DNA from: Streptomyces sp. BA2
GTDB lineage: Bacteria; Actinomycetota; Actinomycetes; Streptomycetales; Streptomycetaceae
NCBI RefSeq assembly: GCF_009769735.1
Contig: NZ_WSRO01000002.1
Span: forward strand, 6,336,001-6,400,000
Direction: 5' to 3'
DNA length: 64,000 bases
Notes under the pieces: model-generated
What the model saw: the letters and a program-made list of their open reading frames with translations, nothing else
Told to the model about the DNA's origin: nothing
The model's database searches: none
Translations under genes and position numbers: made by a program
In this document: in pieces, positions 51,025 to 58,633 of the stretch
Layout of the letters: each line of letters opens with the position of its first letter
Position numbering within the stretch: the stretch's first letter is position 1

Positions 51025-52737
51025 ATGCCTCTGCTGATCAAGGAACCGGTCGAACGGATGGACCGTCCGTACGCCCGCCGCTGGTGGGCCCTGGGTGTCC
51101 TGTGTCTGAGTCTGCTGATCGCCGTGATGGCGAACACCGCGCTGACGGTGGCCGCACCCGACATGACCATGGACCTCGGCCTGTCCAGCTCCGACCTGCA
51201 GTGGGTCATCGACGCCTACACCGTCCCGTACGCCGCGCTGATGCTGCTGCTCGGCGCGATCGGCGACAAGTGCAGCCGCAGGGGCGCGCTGGTGCTCGGC
51301 CTGGTGATCATGTCCGTCGGCGCGGGGGCGGGCGCGATGGTCGACAGCTCGACGGCGGTCATCGTGGTCCGCGCGGTGATGGGTGTGGGCGCGGCGCTGA
51401 TCATGCCCGCGACGCTCTCGCTCCTCGCCTCGACCTTCCCGCGGGCGGAGCGGGCCAAGGCGATCACCATCTGGGCGGCCACGTCAGGCATCGCGATCGC
51501 CGCGGGTCCGCTGATCGCGGGCGCGCTGCTCCGTGACAACGGCTGGCACTCGACGTTCCTGATCAACATCCCGGTGGCGGTGCTCGCGATCGTCGGCGCG
51601 TTCGTCCTCGTACCGCCGTCGAAGGCCGCGCAGCACGGCCGGATCGACTACGTGGGCGGCCTGCTCTCGGTCGTCTGGGTGGGCTCCCTGATCTTCATGA
51701 TCATCGACGGGCCGCACTTCGGGTGGGGCGTGCGGGCGATCTCCGCCGCGGTGGTGGCGGGCGTCGGCCTGATCGCCTTCATCATCTGGGAGCTGAAGCA
51801 CCCGCGCCCGGTCCTGGACGTACGCAAGTTCACGCAGCGCGGCTTCGCGGGCTCGAACCTCGCCGTGGCGCTCTTCTTCCTCGCGGTGTTCGGCGCCTTC
51901 TACTACCTGACCCAGCACCTCCAGTTCGTCCTGGCCTACGACCCGCTGGAGACCGGCGTACGCATGCTGCCGCTGGCCGGAGCGGTGTTCGTGGGCTCGG
52001 CCGTCACCGGGATCCTCGCGCCGCGCATCGGCGGCAAGATCATGGTGGTGGCGGGCATGGTGGGCGGCACGGTGGCCCTCGCCCTCCTGACGCAGATCGA
52101 GGCGGGCTCCACGTACGGGGACTTCGTGGCGCCGCTGGTTATCCTCGGCCTGTCCCTCGGCTTCGCGGTATCGCCCTGCACGGACGTCATCATGGGCGCG
52201 TTCCCCGAGTCGGAGCTCGGCGTGGGCGGCGCGGTGAACGACACCTCGCTGGAGCTGGGCGGCTCGCTCGGGATCGCGGTGCTCGGCTCGGTCCTCGCGG
52301 GCTCGTACTCGTCGAAGCTGGCCGACGAGACAGCGGGCAGCAAGCTTCCCGCCTCCGCGCTCGACACGGCACAGGACTCGGTGGGCGCGGGCAACGGCGT
52401 CGCGCAGGGCATCGCCGACCAGGCGCGAGCGCTCTCGGAGAAGGCGGCGGGGGCTTCCTCGCCCGAGGAGGCGGCGCGGCTCAAGGCGCAGGCGCAGGAA
52501 CTGGCCGGGGGCGCGCACCAGATGGCCGATGCGGTGGGCTCGGCGTTTTCTGGCGCGGTGGCCCACACCAGTCTGATCGGTGCGGTGATTCTGGGGGTGG
52601 GGACTGTTGTGGTCGCTGTGCTGCTGCCGGGGCGCCGGAAGGGCGCGGCCGTGGCGGTGACCGAGGCTTTGGAGCCCTCGGACGCTCCGGAGGCCGCGGA
52701 GGCCGCGGAGGCCGCGGAGGCCGCGGGGCGGCGGTAG
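51025..52737 (+). CDS. MFS drug exporter, 14-helix DHA2 type
   Basis: Proton-driven multidrug transporter of about 570 residues. Fourteen hydrophobic segments are expected for its type (QacA/LfrA-like). Visible motifs: WWALGVLCLSLLIAVMANTALTVAAPDM, LQWVIDAYTVPYAALMLLLGAIGDKCSRRGALVLG (motif A), and GPLIAGALLRDNGWHSTFLINIPV. The C-terminal part has an Ala/Gln-rich outside loop and ends in EAAEAAEAA repeats from a 9-base tandem DNA repeat. The ATG was preferred to a GTG in the operator. It is probably induced when a toxic ligand binds the divergent TetR. Confidence 0.93.
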   Translation: MPLLIKEPVERMDRPYARRWWALGVLCLSLLIAVMANTALTVAAPDMTMDLGLSSSDLQWVIDAYTVPYAALMLLLGAIGDKCSRRGALVLGLVIMSVGAGAGAMVDSSTAVIVVRAVMGVGAALIMPATLSLLASTFPRAERAKAITIWAATSGIAIAAGPLIAGALLRDNGWHSTFLINIPVAVLAIVGAFVLVPPSKAAQHGRIDYVGGLLSVVWVGSLIFMIIDGPHFGWGVRAISAAVVAGVGLIAFIIWELKHPRPVLDVRKFTQRGFAGSNLAVALFFLAVFGAFYYLTQHLQFVLAYDPLETGVRMLPLAGAVFVGSAVTGILAPRIGGKIMVVAGMVGGTVALALLTQIEAGSTYGDFVAPLVILGLSLGFAVSPCTDVIMGAFPESELGVGGAVNDTSLELGGSLGIAVLGSVLAGSYSSKLADETAGSKLPASALDTAQDSVGAGNGVAQGIADQARALSEKAAGASSPEEAARLKAQAQELAGGAHQMADAVGSAFSGAVAHTSLIGAVILGVGTVVVAVLLPGRRKGAAVAVTEALEPSDAPEAAEAAEAAEAAGRR

Positions 52738-52783
52738 CCGAGGGGCGGGGCCTCTTCGGGTGCGGCGCCGTATCTGCCTGTGC

Positions 52784-52832
52784 CGCCGCTTCGCGGCGGA
52801 TTTCTCCCGCCCACCCACCCGTTCACCCCGCA
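52784..52832. repeat. dispersed repeat unit, third locus
   Basis: CGCCGCTTCGCGGCG (52784-52798) followed by TTTCTCCCGCCCACCCACCC and GTTCACCCCGCA (to 52832). It is nearly identical to the left half of the inverted pair at 21796. It lies in the 211-base gap after the MFS gene, with no gene there. Confidence 0.75.
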
Positions 52833-52948
52833 GCGCGTGTCAGACGTAGGGGATAGGGGCAACTACGCCTGCCCCCTGGGGGGCAGGGGTGGCGGGACGT
52901 TGGGGGATAATCTCTAGGTCGGAACTACGGGGATCGGGGGCGGAGTTC

Positions 52949-53434
52949 ATGGAGTCCGAGTCGCCGGGGGAGAGACCCGACTGCCTGGCCTGCGGGCTGG
53001 CCGCAGGCACCGTCCCGCTGCTCGGCGGCACCCTGCTGCGCTCCCCGCACTGGACCGTCGAGCACTGCGTCGGCCCCCTCGGTGTCGGCACCCTCATCGT
53101 CAAACCGCTGCGGCACATCACGGGCGTACACGAGCTCGGCGTCGAGGAAGGCGCCGAGCTCGGCCCGTTGCTCACACGGGTAACCACCGCCGTGCGCACG
53201 GCGGTTGGCGACGAGTGCGAGCAGGTGTACGTCTGCCTCTGGTCACATGCCGGGCGCGTGCCCGGTCACATCCACTTCGTGGTGCAGCCTGCCCGCACGT
53301 CCGACATCGATCGCCATGGCGGCGCGTACGGGCCCGGCCTCCAGGGAGCGCTGTTCGCCGAGGGCGCTGAGCCGGAAACCGCTGCCGTGGAGGAGTTCTG
53401 CGGGCGGGTGCGGCGTGCGCTGGGTGCGGGTTGA
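52949..53434 (+). CDS. HIT-like protein
   Basis: HIT-superfamily protein of 161 residues. It begins MESESPGERPDCLACGLAAGTVPLLGGTLLRS, with a CxxC pair, followed by WTVEHCVGPLGVGTLIVKPLRHITGVHEL and the motif VPGHIHFVVQP. Only two of the three triad histidines are evident (G-H-I-H-F), so it may be a diverged, GalT-like or inactive member. ATG start with GGGGCGGAG upstream. It stands alone between two intergenic regions. The function is unknown. Confidence 0.78.
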   Translation: MESESPGERPDCLACGLAAGTVPLLGGTLLRSPHWTVEHCVGPLGVGTLIVKPLRHITGVHELGVEEGAELGPLLTRVTTAVRTAVGDECEQVYVCLWSHAGRVPGHIHFVVQPARTSDIDRHGGAYGPGLQGALFAEGAEPETAAVEEFCGRVRRALGAG

Positions 53435-53463
53435 GCCAACCAGGTGGACGCGTGTGCAAACTG

Positions 53464-53493
53464 TTGACTCTTGTTCAAACCTGCCAGTAACTT
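53464..53493 (+). promoter_or_regulatory. promoter of the GDSL esterase gene
   Basis: TTGACT (53464-53469) and TAACTT (53488-53493) with an 18-base spacer make a good vegetative-type promoter in an AT-richer stretch. Transcription would start near 53500, leaving a leader of about 130 bases. Confidence 0.6.
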
Positions 53494-53629
53494 CAGCGTT
53501 GCACCACCGAGACCCGCCAAAAGCCGCTGGAGCCTGCCCAAATCCCTTGCACAGTACGGCTGTTGGCGCCCGCGGCGTGCCTGCTCCTCCCCGGGACTGA
53601 CCCCCCATCGGATTCAAAGGAGACTCCAG

Positions 53630-54508
53630 ATGGTGATCCGCGCACGCGCCCTGCGCCTGGCAGCCGCCCTCGCCGCCGCCGGAACCGCGACCCTCGGCCT
53701 GGCCGCCCCCGCCCAGGCGACCGGCGGCGAACCGCTCGACTACGTAGCCCTCGGCGACAGCTTCAGCGCCGGATCCGGCGTCCTCCCTCTCGACCCGACC
53801 GCGCCCCTCCTCTGCGCGCGCTCGACGGCCAACTACCCGCACGTCGTGGCCCAGCGCACGGGCGCCCGGCTCACCGACGTGACCTGCGGCGGAGCCCAGA
53901 CCAAGGACTTCGCCGGGTCGCAGTACCCCGGCGTGGCCCCGCAGCTCGACGCGGTCGACGCCGACACCGATGTGGTGACACTGACCATCGGCGGCAACGA
54001 CAACAACACCTTCATCAGCGCGATCCTCGCCTGCGGCTCCGCCGGAGTGCTCTCCGGAGGCAAGGGCAGCCCCTGCAAGGACGCCAACGGAGACAAGTTC
54101 ACCAAGGCGATCGACGCCAGTACGTACCCCGCTCTGAAGACCGCCCTGCGAGCGGTCAAGGCCAAGGCCCCGCACGCGCGCATCGGCGTACTGGGCTATC
54201 CGTGGATCGTCCCGGCCAAGTCGGACCCCACCTGCTTCGCCAAGATGCCGGTGGCCGAGGGCGACGTGCCCTACCTGCGGGAACTGCAGGCCCACTTGAA
54301 CAAGACCGTGCAGCGCGCCGCCTCCGAGACGGGTGCCACGTTCGTGGACATGGCCGCCGCATCGGAGGGGCACGACGCCTGCAAGCCGCTGGGCACCCGG
54401 TGGATCGAGCCCGTGCTGTTCGGCACCAACTTCGTCCCGGTGCACCCGAACGCCCTCGGCGAGAAGGGGATGGCCGATCAGGCCATCGGCGTGCTGAGCC
54501 TCAAGTGA
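53630..54508 (+). CDS. secreted SGNH/GDSL lipase-esterase
   Basis: Secreted SGNH hydrolase of 292 residues. The signal peptide (MVIRARALRLAAALAAAGTATLGLAAPAQA) is clear. The four blocks are present: YVALGDSFSAGSG (catalytic Ser), the Gly of TCGGAQTKDF, TIGGNDNN (Asn) and PVHPNALGEKGMA (catalytic His). Six cysteines probably make three disulfides, as in known Streptomyces secreted lipases of this family. The ATG has AAAGGAGA before it. It is convergent with the GH16 gene. Likely substrates are acyl esters outside the cell. Confidence 0.93.
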   Translation: MVIRARALRLAAALAAAGTATLGLAAPAQATGGEPLDYVALGDSFSAGSGVLPLDPTAPLLCARSTANYPHVVAQRTGARLTDVTCGGAQTKDFAGSQYPGVAPQLDAVDADTDVVTLTIGGNDNNTFISAILACGSAGVLSGGKGSPCKDANGDKFTKAIDASTYPALKTALRAVKAKAPHARIGVLGYPWIVPAKSDPTCFAKMPVAEGDVPYLRELQAHLNKTVQRAASETGATFVDMAAASEGHDACKPLGTRWIEPVLFGTNFVPVHPNALGEKGMADQAIGVLSLK

Positions 54509-54518
54509 CCGCCACCGG

Positions 54519-55496
54519 TCACGGCCGCTTCGTCCACACCGCCACGTAGTCCACCGCCATCGCCTTCCCCGGCTCCGTCCGCGCGACCGGTGTCGCCCTG
54601 CCGGCGACGCCGTCGGGGAAGGCGCCGCCCATCGCGACGTTCAGCAGGATGAAGTAGCCCGCGTGGTTTGTCATGTTGGACCACGCGGCCGCGGAGAAGC
54701 GGTCCTGGGAGAGGGTGTGGAACTGCTCCCCGTCCACATACCAGCGCAACTGGTTCGGGGTCGTCGAGCGGTCCCATTCGAAGCGGTACGTGTGGAACGC
54801 CGACTGGCAACTCGCGCCGGGACAGGCCCGGTTGGCGCCGAGGCCCTGCGTCTCGTTGCAGTCGCCGCCCGGGTTCACGCCGCAGTGCAGCACGCCCCAG
54901 ACCGAGTTGATGCCGTTCACGTTCTCCATCACGTCGAACTCGCCGATCGACGGCCAGTTCTGGTAGTTGCCGCGGTAGGGCGCGCCGAGAGCCCAGAAAG
55001 CGGGCCAGTAGCCGAGCGCGCTCTCGCCGGTGACGTTCGGCATCTGGATGCGGCCCTCGATGGCGAGCGTGCCGCCCTCCGGTGCTTTGAAGTCGCTGCG
55101 TTTCGTCTCGATGCGGGCCGAGGTCCAGTTCCCCGCGCCGTCTCTGCGCGGAGTGATCCGGAGGCTGCCGTTTCCGTCCAGGGCGAGGTTCTCGGGGGAG
55201 TCCGTGTACGACTGGATCTCGCCCGTGCCCCAATTGGCGGGCCCGCCAGGGTAGTTGTGCCCGAGGTCGATCTGCCAGTTGTCTGCGGAGGGCCGGGAGC
55301 CCGCGGCGCCGTTGAAGTCGTCGCTCCACTCCAGCGACCAGCCGGGCGCCGGCGGCGGGACGTCGCCGCGTGCCGTGCCGGGCGTCATCAGGGCGCCGAG
55401 CAGGCCGACGGCGGCCAGAGCGGCCAGGACGGGAGCGGTGCGGGGGGACTTGGTGAAGCGACCGATGCGAGAAGTGCGAGTGGTGCTCATGCGCAT
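54519..55496 (-). CDS. secreted GH16 beta-glucanase
   Basis: Family 16 glycoside hydrolase of 325 residues, probably an endo-beta-1,3- or 1,3-1,4-glucanase. The signal peptide includes a twin-Arg-like basic start and the hydrophobic core APVLAALAAVGLLGALM, cut near TARGDV. The jelly-roll domain carries the catalytic signature IGEFDVMENV (E-x-D-x-x-E) and WPAFWALG. Cysteine pairs lie in HCGVNPGGDCNE and RACPGASC. The ATG at 55496 has GGAGGTG upstream; a second ATG lies two codons on. A CebR-like palindrome just before the gene suggests control by a LacI-type sugar sensor. Confidence 0.93.
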   Translation of the reverse strand: MRMSTTRTSRIGRFTKSPRTAPVLAALAAVGLLGALMTPGTARGDVPPPAPGWSLEWSDDFNGAAGSRPSADNWQIDLGHNYPGGPANWGTGEIQSYTDSPENLALDGNGSLRITPRRDGAGNWTSARIETKRSDFKAPEGGTLAIEGRIQMPNVTGESALGYWPAFWALGAPYRGNYQNWPSIGEFDVMENVNGINSVWGVLHCGVNPGGDCNETQGLGANRACPGASCQSAFHTYRFEWDRSTTPNQLRWYVDGEQFHTLSQDRFSAAAWSNMTNHAGYFILLNVAMGGAFPDGVAGRATPVARTEPGKAMAVDYVAVWTKRP

Positions 55497-55529
55497 GGAA
55501 CACCTCCGTGGGGGGAGTGTGCGTACCGG

Positions 55530-55543
55530 TGAGAGCGCTCTCA
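55530..55543. promoter_or_regulatory. LacI-type operator before the GH16 gene
   Basis: TGAGAGCGCTCTCA is a perfect 14-base palindrome, 34 bases before the GH16 start. It resembles the cellobiose repressor CebR box (TGGGAGCGCTCCCA), differing at one base in each arm. A partial copy (AACGCTCTCC) follows directly. A LacI-family glucan sensor is the likely regulator. Confidence 0.65.
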
Positions 55544-55629
55544 GAACGCTCTCCGGGTTTTGTAGTTGCAGACATGCCGGACGTCAATGGGTCCGGAACC
55601 TCAACTTCTCGAAGGCGTACGGTAGTTGG

Positions 55630-56235
55630 ATGGGTACCCCGCAGCACGTCGACTTCTGGTTCGACCCCGTCTGCCCCTACACCTGGCTCACCTCCCGGTG
55701 GATCCGTGAGGTCGAGCGGGTGCGGGACGTCACCGTGCGGTGGCGGGTGATGAGCCTCTCGGTCCTGAACGAAGACCTCGATGTCGACCCCGAGGACCCC
55801 GAGGGCCAGTGGGGCGACTACATGCGGGGTCCGGGCCGGGTCTGCGCCGCCGTGGCCGCGCGGCATGGGAGCGAGGCGCTGGGCAGGTACCTCGACGCGC
55901 TCGGGGTGCGGCTGCACGAGCGGGGCGAATGGGACGGCGCCGAGCGCGCACTCGCCGACGCCGGACTGGCCACGGAGCTCGCCGCGGTGGCCTGGACGCA
56001 GGAGTACGACGCTGCCGTGCGGGCCTCGCACGAGCAGGGCGTCGAGCTGGTCGGCCACGACGTCGGGACGCCGGTGCTCTCCGTCCAGGGGGTGGGCGCG
56101 GTCTTCGGTCCGGTCGTCTCGCCCGCGCCGAAGGGGGAGGCGGCGGGGCGGCTGTGGGACGGGGTGGTGCTGATGGCGGGAGTCCAGGGCTTCTGCGAAC
56201 TGAAGCGGGCGTACGGCGAACTCGACTTCGGCTGA
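55630..56235 (+). CDS. DsbA-family protein (mycothiol-dependent nitroreductase Rv2466c-like)
   Basis: Thioredoxin-fold DsbA-superfamily protein of 201 residues. It starts MGTPQHVDFWFDPVCPYTW. The active-site segment CPYTW has a single cysteine where Rv2466c has CPWC, as in many actinobacterial relatives. A helical insertion follows, and the cis-Pro region is HDVGTPVLSVQG. Rv2466c uses mycothiol to reduce nitro compounds; a similar redox role is possible. Sixteen bases spanning its stop codon are duplicated just after the gene. The open frame upstream was not used because it crosses the GH16 promoter. Confidence 0.82.
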   Translation: MGTPQHVDFWFDPVCPYTWLTSRWIREVERVRDVTVRWRVMSLSVLNEDLDVDPEDPEGQWGDYMRGPGRVCAAVAARHGSEALGRYLDALGVRLHERGEWDGAERALADAGLATELAAVAWTQEYDAAVRASHEQGVELVGHDVGTPVLSVQGVGAVFGPVVSPAPKGEAAGRLWDGVVLMAGVQGFCELKRAYGELDFG

Positions 56236-56271
56236 CCATCGAGCCGCCTTCGACTTCGACTTCGGCTGACC
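56222..56271. repeat. 16-bp direct duplication at the gene end
   Basis: TCGACTTCGGCTGACC occurs at 56222-56237, spanning the stop of the DsbA-like gene, and again at 56256-56271. It looks like a slippage duplication of the gene's last codons. Confidence 0.6.
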
Positions 56272-56330
56272 CCTGACCCCTGATCCCGCCCGCCGCCGGG
56301 CCCAAGTGCCCCCGCATGCTTACCTCTTCG

Positions 56331-56348
56331 TAAGTACCTGACTAATTA
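56331..56348 (+). promoter_or_regulatory. left half of a palindrome split by the IS element
   Basis: AAGTACCTGACTAATTA stands directly left of the IS, and TTAGTCGGTACTT directly right of it (57215-57227). With the IS and one TTA copy removed, the two form a 27-base near-perfect palindrome with a single extra T. It was probably the operator/promoter of the downstream oxidoreductase gene. Confidence 0.65.
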
Positions 56349-56357
56349 GACGTTGTC

Positions 56358-56829
56358 CTATGTGGTGAGGCGGAGTAGTCGCTTGTAACAGCACAGGGCC
56401 GCTGCCAGGGCGAGAAAGGCCAGGTAGTTGGAGGGGTGGCGTTCGTAGCGGGGGCTGAGGCGGCGGTAGCCGGTCAGCCAGGACAAGGTCCGCTCGATCA
56501 CCCACCTGCGACGCCCCAGTCGTTCGCTGGATTCGATGCCCTTGCGCGCGACACGGACGCCGATGTGTTTGCCCCAGAGCCATCGCCGCAGGACGGGGAC
56601 GTCGTAAGCCTTGTCCGCGTGGAGGCGTTGGGGCTTGAAGTAGCGGCCGCGATACGGGTCGTGTTGCGTTTGGAGTCCCGCCACCATCGGCTTCAGTCCT
56701 TGGCTGTCGTGGATGTTCGCCGCGGAGATCCCGACGACCAGGGGCAGCCCGTTCGCGTCCGACAGGATGTGCATCTTGGTACCCGGCTTGCGCCGGTCCA
56801 CGGGGCTGGGACCTGTGTGTTCGCCCCCC
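56358..56829 (-). CDS. IS5-family transposase, second frame (orfB)
   Basis: C-terminal part of the transposase, read in the -1 frame relative to orfA; a stand-alone reading starts at a GTG at 56801. It contains the rest of the DDE core: KMHILSDANGLPLVVGISAANIHDSQ, ADKAYD (second Asp) and RRRWVIERTLSWLTGYRRLSPRYERHPSNY (Glu). It ends just inside the left terminal repeat. It is expected to be made only as a fusion with orfA. Confidence 0.88.
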
Positions 56830-57175
56830 TTTTAGCGCGGACGTGGGCGGTGTCGAGCACGACGCGGGTGACGTCGATGAGGCCGGCGTCATCGAGTTGG
56901 TGGAGCACGGCCTCGTGCAGCCGGCCCCAGACGCCGGCTCTGGACCAGATCAGGAACCGGCGATGAGCAGTCGACTTCGAGATCCCAAAGCAGGGCGGCA
57001 GATGCCGCCAGGCGCATCCGCTGACCAGCACATAGATGATGGCGGCGAACAGCGTCTCATCAGGCGTATCCGGTGTCCCGCCGCCCTGCGGACGCACTCT
57101 CGGCGGCGGGATCAACGGCTTCGCGATCTCCCACAATCCGTCCGGAACAATCCAACTCCACGTCCCCTGACCCAT
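56693..57175 (-). CDS. IS5-family transposase, first frame (orfA) with frameshift site
   Basis: N-terminal part: MGQGTWSWIVPDGLWEIAKPLIPPP, the DUF4096-type region SGCAWRHLPPCFGISKSTAHRRF, and the first catalytic Asp in VVLDTAHVRAK. The true reading should leave this frame at A4G6 (plus-strand 56824-56833) by a -1 slip, giving HVRAKRGGEHTGPSPVDRRK and a fused transposase of about 270 residues. After that point the listed frame is non-native (GANTQVPAP...). A4G6 is a classic slippery run, so the shift is likely programmed rather than a mutation. Confidence 0.87.
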   Translation of the reverse strand: MGQGTWSWIVPDGLWEIAKPLIPPPRVRPQGGGTPDTPDETLFAAIIYVLVSGCAWRHLPPCFGISKSTAHRRFLIWSRAGVWGRLHEAVLHQLDDAGLIDVTRVVLDTAHVRAKRGANTQVPAPWTGASRVPRCTSCRTRTGCPWSSGSPRRTSTTAKD

Positions 57176-57261
57176 GTTGCAGTACTACTCCGCCTCACCA
57201 CATAGGACAACGTCTTAGTCGGTACTTGTGGGAGTGCGGGCGCGCGCCAAGCATGGTCGTC

Positions 57262-58158
57262 ATGGCAAATCAGCAGCCCGACACCCCCGTAACCGTCCTC
57301 GGCCTCGGTGCCATGGGCCAGGCCCTCGCCGGTGCCTTCCTCAAGGCCGGTCACCCCACCACCGTCTGGAACCGCACGCCCGGCAAGGGTGATGACCTCG
57401 TGGCCAGAGGCGCCGTGCGCACCGCCACCGCGGCCGAGGCGGTCGGCGCCTCGGACCTGGTGGTCGTCTGCCTCTCCGACTACGAGGTCTCGCAGGCCGT
57501 GCTCGGCCCGATCGCCGCGGAGCTGTCGGGGCGCGCCCTGGTCAACCTCACATCGGACACCCCGGAGCGGTCCCGCGAGGCCGCCGCCTGGGCCGCCGGG
57601 CACGGCATCGACTACCTGGACGGCGCCATCCTGGTGCCCGTGACGGTGATCGGCACCCCTGACGCCCTGCTCTTCCACAGCGGCCCCAAGTCCGTGTACG
57701 AGCGGCACGAGGGCACCCTCAAGGCGCTCGGCGGCAATACCGTGTACCTCGGCGAGGACCACGGCCTCGCGGCCCTCTACGACAACGCTCTGCTCGACTT
57801 CTTCTGGACCAGCATGTCCGGCCTCGTGCACGCCTTCGCGCTGGCCGGGGCGGACGGAGTGAAGGGCGCGGAGCTGGCCCCGTACATGAGCGCCCTGCTC
57901 TCCATCCTCCCGCCGATCATCGAGGAGATGGGGAGCGAGGTCGACTCCGGCGATTACCCGGGCGAGCAGGCCCCGCTCGTCACGGAGGCCGTCAACGTCG
58001 ATCACATCATCCACGCCTCCGCGCACCGGGGCCTCGACGTGGGCGCCCTGACCGGCATCAAGGCAGTCCTGGACCGGGCCATCGCCAAGGGGCACGGCGC
58101 GGACGGCTGGACGGCCACGATCGAGGCCGTCCGCACGCCGGAGCAGCGGGCCCACTGA
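57262..58158 (+). CDS. NAD(P)-binding oxidoreductase, imine-reductase/6PGDH-like
   Basis: Beta-hydroxyacid-dehydrogenase/imine-reductase family protein of about 298 residues. The Rossmann motif is VTVLGLGAMGQALAGAFLKAGHPTTVWNRTPGK, followed by VNLTSDTPERSREAAAWAAGHGIDYLDGAILVP and a helical C-terminal domain with LYDNALLDFFWTSMSGLVHAFALAGADG. The LTSDTP motif is typical of imine reductases. An in-frame ATG three codons earlier (57253) is possible. Only 47 bases separate it from the IS end, so its original promoter was probably split by the insertion. Confidence 0.88.
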   Translation: MANQQPDTPVTVLGLGAMGQALAGAFLKAGHPTTVWNRTPGKGDDLVARGAVRTATAAEAVGASDLVVVCLSDYEVSQAVLGPIAAELSGRALVNLTSDTPERSREAAAWAAGHGIDYLDGAILVPVTVIGTPDALLFHSGPKSVYERHEGTLKALGGNTVYLGEDHGLAALYDNALLDFFWTSMSGLVHAFALAGADGVKGAELAPYMSALLSILPPIIEEMGSEVDSGDYPGEQAPLVTEAVNVDHIIHASAHRGLDVGALTGIKAVLDRAIAKGHGADGWTATIEAVRTPEQRAH

Positions 58159-58228
58159 CCGGCAGGCGCGCCCCGCCCTTCACGGCGTACGGTGAAAGTG
58201 ACTGCCGTCACAGAGCAGGAGCCGTGCG

Positions 58229-58591
58229 ATGACTGGTGAACCGAGCTTCTTCGAGATCGGTGTCGAGGACCCGGAGCGGGGGCGGGCCTTCTACGGGGAG
58301 CTGCTCGGCTGGTCCTTCGAGCCGGGGCCGTCGGGGCAGGGGTATGTGATCGACACCCCGGGGGTTTCCGGTGGCATGCACGGGGGCGACGCGGGGGCCG
58401 CGCCGTACCTCTTCTTCAAGGTCGACGACATGGAGGCCGCGCTGGCCCGCGTCATCAAGCTGGGCGGCACCGTCGAGGCGCCCATCGGTGGCGAGAGCGA
58501 GGAGTCCGACGCCGCGTTCGGCCGGTTCCGGCTCTGCAAGGACGACCAGGGGTCGACGTTCGGCCTGCATCAGCCGCCGAAGGCTCTCTGA
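58229..58591 (+). CDS. VOC-superfamily (glyoxalase-like) protein
   Basis: Small vicinal-oxygen-chelate protein of 120 residues with paired beta-alpha-beta modules: FFEIGVEDPERGRAFYGELLGWSFEPGPSGQGYVI and LFFKVDDMEAALARVIKLGGTVEAPIGG, ending FRLCKDDQGSTFGLHQPP. Metal-binding residues are not clearly conserved. It may be a binding or resistance protein; the substrate is unknown. It stands 70 bases after the oxidoreductase gene and may be co-transcribed. Confidence 0.87.
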   Translation: MTGEPSFFEIGVEDPERGRAFYGELLGWSFEPGPSGQGYVIDTPGVSGGMHGGDAGAAPYLFFKVDDMEAALARVIKLGGTVEAPIGGESEESDAAFGRFRLCKDDQGSTFGLHQPPKAL

Positions 58592-58598
58592 GCGCTGG

Positions 58599-58618
58599 CC
58601 TTGACGCCCACGTCAAGG
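58599..58618 (+). promoter_or_regulatory. MerR-type operator/promoter
   Basis: CCTTGACG-CCCA-CGTCAAGG is a perfect 8-bp-arm palindrome containing a TTGACG -35 box, 15 bases before the MerR ATG. MerR proteins bind such palindromes between -35 and -10. The -10 box is not obvious; a leaderless transcript is possible. Confidence 0.55.
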
Positions 58619-58633
58619 ATTACCGTCGTACGC

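Larger units (their letters stand above)
56349..57214 (-). mobile_element. complete IS5-family insertion sequence (IS427-like), 866 bp
   Basis: Perfect 31-bp terminal inverted repeats at 56349-56379 and 57184-57214 begin GACGTTGTCCTATG. A 3-bp target duplication TTA flanks the element, fitting the TNA preference of this group. It carries a transposase split in two overlapping frames. With identical ends, a clean target duplication and an intact DDE set, it looks recent and possibly active. It interrupts a palindromic operator. Confidence 0.93.

Noticed and set aside
55255..55629. N-terminal extension of the DsbA-like frame
   Set aside because: It overlaps the GH16 gene and its operator; a normal DsbA-like N-terminus begins at 55630.
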